Assembly: GCA_019054805.1 (NCBI GenBank)
Contig: JAHQIY010000007.1
Location: forward strand, 4,159,501-4,223,500
Reading direction: 5' to 3'
DNA length: 64,000 nucleotides
DNA from: Brachionus manjavacas
Lineage: Eukaryota > Rotifera > Eurotatoria > Ploima > Brachionidae
Of this stretch, positions 57,617 through 64,000 are shown one piece after another. The notes below the pieces were generated by a model. The model saw only the letters and a list, made by a program, of their open reading frames with translations, did no database searches and was not told the DNA's origin. Both the position numbers and the translations under genes were made by a program. Within the stretch, counting starts at the first letter, position 1; each line of letters opens with the position of its first letter.

Positions 57617-59509
57617 CTATTCTTTCTTTGTTGATTTTAAATTAAAAAATTTATAAAAAATAAAAGACACTAGAAATGTGATAAAAACATAAAAAAGAAG
57701 AATAATAATAGAATAAAAATCAGGAGTATAAAGAGTTTTAATGCTCAAATTAACAACTCCAGTCATTAAATTGGAAACAATAAACACAACAAGGCCAACA
57801 AATTTGGAATCTACCACTTTTGCGAAAGAAAACGTTTCGTTAATCAACAATGTTAAATTTTGGTCATTTATTTGTTCCAAAGTTTTAATCACAAACAAAA
57901 CAGTTATCAGTATCAATGTAAACATAAATGTACCAGAAAATAACTTGAGTATAAATGAATTTTATTTCATAGATTTTAATTATAGAAATTACCGTGAGTA
58001 AAATGAAGCTCATGTTGCATAAACGTCTTGAAACCGCTTGAACATTTGAACTAGAATATTGCATAAGAATCCAAAATATGAAATCGATAATAATCAAGTT
58101 AATCACACATTTAAATGCTTTAGAAAATGGTTTACTTTGATCTCTTAAAAAAAAAAAATTCAAGGCTTTACAATATTTTTTAATTAACTCGGTTCAGTTC
58201 AAGAAAGCTTTTATAACTTTTTAAATAAGATCTTTTAGGTTTTTATAGATTAATTATTCTGCTATTACTTTTTCTTAATCTTGATCCAATTTTCAGATAA
58301 TTTGCAGAGTAAAAAAAAATTGCTATCAAATGCAGGGTTTTACTGAGTTAGCTTAATATTCTATTAAAAATAAGTCATCAAGGTTTTCTTGGATTGAACT
58401 GGATAATTAACAAAAAAAACATTTTCAGCTTATAAAAATTTTAATAAACTAATTACCTTTTGGTGACTATTTTATTAAGCCTTAGACACAAAGACTTAAA
58501 TGCCAAATAAATAGCTAGGTATCCTACGCAGCTAAAAATCCCTTCTTTATTCAATTCTATTAAGTTGTTGAAATCTCTTTTTTCCATAAATAAATACTGT
58601 GAAAAATTTTTTTTTGTTAAAAAATATTGATAATAAAAGGAGATTATTGTGGACAAAAATGCTGTTCTGATAGAACTTCGTTTTGTAATTGATTCAAGAA
58701 TGCTTGACGCGATTTTTACCACCACAATTGTAAATAAAAAATTCCAATGAATACCATATTCGCTAACATGTTCTACATAATTAGTGGATTTCACAGAAAA
58801 CAATCTAAGACATCCGATAAACATTAGGATACTTGAAGCCTTAAATTCCTTTAATAGACCTAACATGAAGCTATCTGATTGCTGTAATCGATCATTTCTG
58901 ATTAGCTTCATCGAATGAACAGCGATGTACATTCCGACACCAAGATCCATAATTGAGATGCCATATTTTTCGGTTTTAGCCAAGTAACGGGGAAAAATTT
59001 TAAAATCAACAGCTAAAATTGATATGGTAGTGAAAACATATAGCAAGGCACGAAAACTGCTAATTGTTATTTTTACGATAAAGGTATCTATATCTTCGGG
59101 TAGATTTTTGTTAGATTTAAGGCTTTTTTTTTGTTTTAATATTGGTAAGTAGATGATCATGCAAGTAAGAATAATACCATAGATAAAAAATTCCGACCAT
59201 TTTTCGTAGATTGTGCAGAGAAAAATCAACGGAACAATAGCAAAAATATAATCAAGCAAAAAAGATGACCTTTAAGTAAAATGGTAGCTTAGTAAATCAA
59301 GCCGTAATGTGTTTTTAAAATTACCAGAAGCCAATTGAATAGATCTTTTTCAAAGAGTAGAATTTGAGAATTAGCTGAATTTTGATTAAAATTGACAAAA
59401 AATAGACTAATGGAACTAAAGTCAGAATGTTTAATATTCTGTCTATTGAAGTTCCATTAAGATTGCTGACAAAATTGAGTTTTTCAAGTCGGTAGCTTTC
59501 GTCATCCAT
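57617..59509 (-). CDS. PIGW: GPI-anchor inositol acyltransferase PIGW/Gwt1, four exons
   Basis: Minus-strand exons 59509-59325, 59269-58457, 58143-57993 and 57943-57617 join in phase to 491 residues; human PIGW has 504. The ER membrane enzyme adds an acyl chain to the inositol of glucosaminyl-phosphatidylinositol during GPI-anchor synthesis. Recognised stretches: FVSNLNGTSIDRI at the N-terminus, TISILAVDFKIFPRYLAKTE, GISIMDLGVGMYI, EYGIHWNFLFTIVVVKI, EGIFSCVGYLAIYLA, SNVQAVSRRLCNMSF and, near the end, SNLMTGVVNLSIKTLY. It has many hydrophobic segments spread over the length, as expected for about 13 membrane spans. Introns are 55 and 49 bases except the second (about 313 bases). Exon 2 and exon 4 open internally with TTG or other codons if read alone, so only the spliced reading gives the whole protein. 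Confidence 0.88.
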
Positions 59510-61155
59510 TTTTCAAATTTTCAAATTATCAAAAAAATATTTAACCTAGCAACAAATTTGAAAATTCAATGTTAGCTATTTAGCATTGATCATGTGATTT
59601 AAATTTCAAAGGATTCTTAACAAAATCTTAAATCTAATTTCAAAAGCCTCAATAGCTAAAAAGATATCTAAAAAAAGAAAGCAAAATGTATTTTATGATA
59701 AATCTAAAAAATTAAATTCAATGTAAACTAGTGATTCTAAAATGAAGTAAATATTCAATCGCGTATAATATTCTTAAATAACAATAAAATGCAATTTAAA
59801 AACTAAAATACTGAATTAGGAACAAAATTAAAACATTTTAGTTTTTTTTTGTAATTAATGTCAATTACATTTGAATTGATCACTATTTTAATTTAGAAAT
59901 ACATTATTGATTGAAATGAAACTCTTATACAATCAAAAAAACCTAAATTATTTATTAATTAATCCTATAATGTTCAAAAAAATTGCCACTTTGAAATTTT
60001 TATCTTTCATTTTTGTTTATAAAATTAACACTTTTGATTTTATTTTTATATAAACCAATGTAGCCTTATCTCTAGTTCGATATAGTTAATCAAATAAATA
60101 AATGAATTTTTAAAATAACTCGGGAATTAAAAAAAAAATTCCTGTAATTGAAGAAATTCCTAATAACATATCTCAAGATCAGGCCTTTGAAGCTAATACT
60201 AAAGGAAAAACTAGAGGAAAAGGTAAAAGTTATTTTCCTTTCTGCAGTTTTCGCTCCTTGGAGGATGCTAAAAAATGCCTCGATAGAGAATTTGATTTTT
60301 TTGTCCTTAAAAAATATATTCTGTTTTTATTTTTATTTTTTTGTTCTATTTAGATAATTAGTACTATATATTTCTAATAAAAAGTAATGAATAAAAAATT
60401 TTGTTCCAAATTCAGTATTTTAGTTTTTTTTTGCATAAAATAAACACAGGTAATAATTATATGTCATATTCAATTATTAAATATTTAATTAAATTAAATT
60501 TTAAATTCTTTTCGATTACTAATGTAAAAGCACTTCACCAATAAGTTCACATGTGAACTAAATATCACTTATCACAAGTACATCAAAATTTAGCAATACA
60601 AATATAAAATATCAATATTTAAAGCAAACATCCTTTATTTATCCTAAAAACTAGAGAATTTAGTTAATTTGAACAAATGTTGGTCAACAAATAATAACCA
60701 AAAATTTTGAAAATTAAATTGCTCTATATTTTATTTTTGTTTTTGCTCACAAAAACAAGTAAATAAGAAAATAAACAATACAAATCTTAATTCTAATAAG
60801 TATTTTATTTTTACCAATCATTATTATTTATCCTCTTTTTCACAAAAAAGAACATGTTTTCATAAAAAAGCTTTATTATAAAGAAAGATTACCTAAAAAT
60901 TCTAAGCATCAATTGAGCTCAAATACCAAAAAAATTATAATAAAATATTAATTTAAATATAAAAGTGAAAAATAGGATTTTGTTTTTTAAAATTTAAGCA
61001 TAGCTTAAGATTTTAATTGACATAAAAACAACAATTGACTTTTATTCTAAATTTTGCTCGCTTAATTTTTTTTAAAGCTCAGTTTAACTATACCACTAGA
61101 ATATAGTAAGAAATAAATTTTAAATTTTTTCAAATATTTCTAAGCATAATTCAAA
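59510..61155. other. Divergent intergenic region between PIGW and CALML4
   Basis: It must contain promoters for both genes, which point away from each other. Apart from a transposase relic at 60129-60353 it is plain AT-rich DNA. A short gttcacatgtgaac palindrome lies at 60545-60558. Confidence 0.5.
60129..60353 (+). pseudogene. FLYWCH/Mutator-like transposon N-terminal relic
   Basis: The frame reads IPVIEEIPNNISQDQAFE, then KGKTRGKGKSYFPFCSFRSL and EDAKKCLDREFDFFVLKK before decaying. A basic R-G-K-x-(K)-x-Y-F-x-F-x-x-F-x-x-L-E-E/D-A motif is, as I recall, common at the start of rotifer MULE/FLYWCH-type ORFs. The overlapping ORF starting near 60148 is a shadow in another frame. No downstream transposase follows, so it is a fragment; it might come from the same family as 37227-37436. 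Confidence 0.35.
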
Positions 61156-62368
61156 ATGGTGAGAATTCAAAATTATTTAATTTAATTTCATTCTGATTGA
61201 TTAATTCTGAAAATTTAAGTCCAAATATTTTAGCGAAAAGGACATTGAAAGTAATTAATAAGAAAAAAATCATATATCAAAATGGTTTCGGTTAAAATTT
61301 TTATTTTAGTATATAGACAATGTTACAAACTTTACGCCAAAGAAGGAATTGTGCCATCGGCTGAAAAACTCGGATTTGTCATGAGATCTTTAAATTTTAA
61401 ACCAACAAAGACAGAACTTGAAAGTTATTTTAATAAATATAAAAAAGAAGGTTTTTTTCAAAAATTAAAAAAAATATCTAAATTTGAACTTTTTTTCCAA
61501 GACGCTCAAATCGATTTCGCTGAATTTTTAAATGTACTTCACGACCACATTCAAACTGAGAATGCTAATAACGAAATTTTGAATGCTTTTAGAGCTTATG
61601 ACGTAAACAAAAAGGGATACTTGACAACAAAAGAGCTGAAAGCTATTTTGACCCAAACTGGTGAAACCCTTTCTAACAGAGACGGTAAATTACTAAAATT
61701 TTGTCACTGATATTTTAGATTTTCATTTCACCAATTATTGATTTTCAAGCTTTAAATTTTTCCAGCATTCAAAACTTTTATTTTTCAAGTTTTATTTACT
61801 TTTTTGATTAGAATTTGGGAATTTGAATAAAGTTTAAAGATTAAAAGTGATGTTTCATTTTATTAATCATTTTTACTATTTTGTTTTTTTATGATTATAA
61901 AAAATGTTTCATTATTTTTTTTCTTTTTGATTCTTTCATTAAAATTTTTCGGCTATAAAAACATATTTATTTAAATAATTTTCAAAAAAATTAGTTTAAC
62001 TTTTAAAATTAGAAAAAAAATTAATTTTCGGATAAATTTACTCGGTTAATAAAATTTTACTATTTAAAATATTTCAAGGTTAATCAACAGAGTAATGCCT
62101 ATATTTTTTAGACGGATTAACACTTCATTTATTTAAACATCAATATTTAGGTAATAAAGTGTAGTAAATCAAGAATTGTTCTGTTATGAGTATATCTTAA
62201 ATAAAATAACAAAAAGTAAATAAAACTAGTGGTATGTTCAAATATTTATAATGTTTAATTTTTTTAGTTGAAATGATTATTCAAGAAGTAAACGGGTCAA
62301 ATAGAGATGATAAAATTAATTATGAGAAATTAATCAAAGTTTTGTCTACACCGTTATCCAGCTTTTAA
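61156..62368 (+). CDS. CALML4: Calmodulin-like protein 4, five exons
   Basis: Exons 61156-61158, 61220-61250, 61310-61450, 61502-61684 and 62268-62368 join in phase to 152 residues; human CALML4 has about 153. In vertebrates CALML4 is a light chain of myosin 7B in the brush-border intermicrovillar adhesion complex. The protein starts MSKYFSEKDIEIYRQCYKLY, closely parallel to the human start, and keeps the length and spacing of four EF-hand units (AEKLGFVMRSLNFKPT, IDFAEFLNVLHDHI, AFRAYDVNKKGYLTTKEL, INYEKLIKVL). Most calcium loops are degenerate, as in the family; DVNKKGYLTTKE is the closest to canonical. The first coding exon is the ATG alone, as in vertebrate calmodulin genes. The fourth intron (583 bases) is far longer than the other three (51-61). 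The ORF starting at 61282 is intron read-through. Confidence 0.85.
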
Positions 62369-62769
62369 AAAAATAATTTTTAACGTAAATTTAATACCAA
62401 ATTTTTTAAAAATTAAATTATATTCTTTTTAATAAACTTAAATAAGCCTGTTGATATTTAAATTCTAATTTAGATTCCACTAATACAATTTTTTAAAATA
62501 ATTAAAAGCATTAATTGCTAAAATTAATTCTTTGATTAAAAAAAATATTTTAATGGTTCATATTTTTTCCTTATTATTTTGGAATAAATTCTAAAATTTT
62601 AAATTAATTCTCATTAGAGAATTGAAGATTATTTTATATTAAATAAAAAACAAATTGAAAATTTTTAAATGTTAAGGTTTTCTAAAATAAAATTTGACAA
62701 GCCTTTAGCTATTTTTATTTTAAATATCAAAATTTTTTAAAATCAAAAATAATTGTACAAAATTCCAAA
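62369..62769. other. SLC34A: Short intergenic gap before SLC34
   Basis: AT-rich DNA with the CALML4 3' UTR and the start of the SLC34 transcription unit. Nothing else is seen. Confidence 0.5.
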
Positions 62770-64000
62770 ATGAATGCGCTAGATTCAATAAAGATAATGA
62801 CCGAGAGTGATGAAACAAAACAAGAAATCATTCAAACAGATCCAAGTCCATGTGAAGAATTGAAAAAATATGACAGCAGTGAAAAAAAAATATTTTTTTT
62901 CAAATCCTTTGCCAAGCTAATAATCCTATTCTTTTTGCTTTATTTATTTTTAATTACCTTAGAATTGATTACAATCGCAGTTATACTCATAACCCCGGCG
63001 TTTTTAAAATTTCAAAATGTCCTCAGACATCTATTTTCCGATCCTATCACTGCTTTATGCTTAGGCATTCTCACTACATCTATTCTTCAAAATGCGGCGG
63101 CCACAACTTCAATAATAATTACAATGGTCGGAACTGGTCTGATTTCATCAGTCAAGAATGCTATTCCTGCAATAATGGGCTCAAATATTGGAACATGTGT
63201 AACCAGCTCTTATGTTGCGTTAACTTTATCAAATAATCCGCTTTCACTTGGAAGAGCTTTCGCTGCCGCTACTCTAAACGACATGTTTAACATTTTAACA
63301 ACCTTAATCTTGCTTCCGTCTGAGACATTTTTCAATATTCTATCGTCAATAACTGAAAAAATTGTTAAATTAATCAATTTTGAAGAAAAAAAATTACTTA
63401 AAGAATTAAATATCATTGGAAAAATTCAAACTCCATTTACAAATTTGTTAATACAGATAGATAAAAGTGAATTAGATCGGTTAGATAATGGATCAACTAT
63501 TGCTTTAAGATATTGCGGGAAAGATGGATCAAATTTTACAGAGGAATGTAATTATTTAGCGATGCCGTTGGTAAAAAATTATGGAGACACAATAACTGGA
63601 TTGATTATTTTAATCTCATCTACAATTTTTTTGTTGATTATTTTTTTTTGCATTGTCAAAATTCTAAACTTGATAATAGCTGGTCCAATAGCTCAATGGG
63701 TTAGTCGAGCTATCAATGCCGAATTTTCAGGTAAATACAAATGGCTGATGAATTTAATTATATTTTTAATTGCTTTTCTGATAACTTTAATTGTTCAAAG
63801 CTCTAATATTATTACAGCTACGTTGGTTCCATTATGTGGTATCGGCGCAGTAAGTCTGCAAAGAGTTTATGTTATGATAATGGGCTCAAATGTTGGCACT
63901 ACAGTGACTGGTATTTTGAGTGCATTCTCTCAACCCGGTTGTACCTTGAAAAAATCTCTGCAACTTGCTTTTGTCTATACATTATTCAATTTATTTGGTG
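62770..64000 (+). CDS. SLC34A: Sodium-phosphate cotransporter, SLC34 (NaPi-II) family, partial
   Basis: An uninterrupted frame of 410 codons from ATG at 62770 runs off the window, so the C-terminus is missing. SLC34 proteins import inorganic phosphate with sodium across the plasma membrane through two inverted repeats. Repeat 1 is visible from about 97: LGILTTSILQNAAATTS (99-114), IPAIMGSNIGTCVTSSYVAL (132-151), then GRAFAAATLNDMFNILT. Repeat 2 starts near 333: LITLIVQSSNIITATLVPL, then IMGSNVGTTVTGILSAFSQP. Between them a large extracellular loop contains two cysteines (CGKDGSNFTEEC) and N-glycosylation sites, as expected. The signature QSSS motif of each repeat is altered: QNAA in repeat 1 and QSSN in repeat 2. 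The N-terminal cytoplasmic tail (about 45 residues) is shorter than in vertebrates. The whole visible part lacks introns. Confidence 0.88.
   Translation, partial: MNALDSIKIMTESDETKQEIIQTDPSPCEELKKYDSSEKKIFFFKSFAKLIILFFLLYLFLITLELITIAVILITPAFLKFQNVLRHLFSDPITALCLGILTTSILQNAAATTSIIITMVGTGLISSVKNAIPAIMGSNIGTCVTSSYVALTLSNNPLSLGRAFAAATLNDMFNILTTLILLPSETFFNILSSITEKIVKLINFEEKKLLKELNIIGKIQTPFTNLLIQIDKSELDRLDNGSTIALRYCGKDGSNFTEECNYLAMPLVKNYGDTITGLIILISSTIFLLIIFFCIVKILNLIIAGPIAQWVSRAINAEFSGKYKWLMNLIIFLIAFLITLIVQSSNIITATLVPLCGIGAVSLQRVYVMIMGSNVGTTVTGILSAFSQPGCTLKKSLQLAFVYTLFNLFG

Noticed and set aside
57741-58001. Plus-strand ORF opposite PIGW
   Set aside because: It is antisense to PIGW exon 4 and part of exon 3, whose membrane-protein reading matches the family.
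1-64000. tRNA, rRNA, CRISPR arrays, operons or ribosome binding sites
   Set aside because: No cloverleaf with the usual B box and no rRNA blocks were spotted, though tRNAs could be missed by eye. The window is eukaryotic, so CRISPR, operons and Shine-Dalgarno sites do not apply.
1-64000. Bacterial, viral or organellar origin for the window
   Set aside because: GT-AG introns, animal-specific genes and LINE/MITE content argue for a metazoan nuclear genome. No viral or organellar gene was recognised.

Overview
This is a strongly A+T-rich animal nuclear genome window. Genes are compact and widely spaced, exons are visibly richer in G+C than the flanks, and nearly all introns are tiny (about 48-85 bases, GT-AG). 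The gene set is metazoan: TRMT10A, prolyl endopeptidase, LRRC63-like, a PCBP-type triple-KH protein, METTL18, CDK20, PIGW, CALML4, SLC34, a methuselah-like receptor and a SOCS-box protein. With CR1/jockey-like LINE debris, FLYWCH/Mutator-like transposase fragments and many short inverted-repeat elements, a monogonont rotifer of the Brachionus type is the best guess (moderate confidence, by impression of composition and architecture only).

Layout. 1-8169: a tRNA m1G9 methyltransferase (2206-3114), a 1.1 kb terminal-inverted-repeat element (3432-4560) and a region with unexplained exon-like islands (5551-7109). 8170-13328: a single-exon somatomedin-B/methuselah-type receptor, then a proline-repeat EF-hand protein with a TATA box. 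13329-24031: one five-exon gene (winged helix plus nucleoside-phosphorylase domain) in a repeat-rich stretch holding two LINE remnants, a 5'-truncated LINE, two hAT-like MITEs and a 643-base element carrying a captured LINE 3' end. 24597-35987: prolyl endopeptidase (five exons), a SOCS-box protein (one exon), a GC-rich island, two further inverted-repeat elements and a four-exon LRRC63-like gene.

35988-42546 is mainly repeats (a Mutator-like transposase relic and a third copy of the 1.2 kb element, itself interrupted by a 147-base insertion). 42547-44636 (minus) is a six-exon PCBP-like gene, divergent from a possible small gene at 45138. 45492-52989 is a 7.5 kb stretch without a recognisable gene. 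52990-59509 is a run of minus-strand housekeeping genes: METTL18, CDK20 and four-exon PIGW. 59510-64000 holds a transposase relic, a five-exon CALML4 whose first coding exon is the ATG alone, and the start of an SLC34 sodium-phosphate cotransporter that runs off the window.

The genes do not form one pathway; this is an ordinary eukaryotic neighbourhood. The most distinctive content is the layered short transposable elements (four dispersed families, nested insertions), the unusual repeat protein at 12159, the altered QSSS motifs in SLC34, and exon-like islands that no gene model here explains. Several published-style ORF starts would be TTG or GTG codons; I moved these to the first ATG or to the splice acceptor. 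All exon junctions are inferred from GT-AG sites, reading phase and family similarity recalled from memory, not from transcripts.
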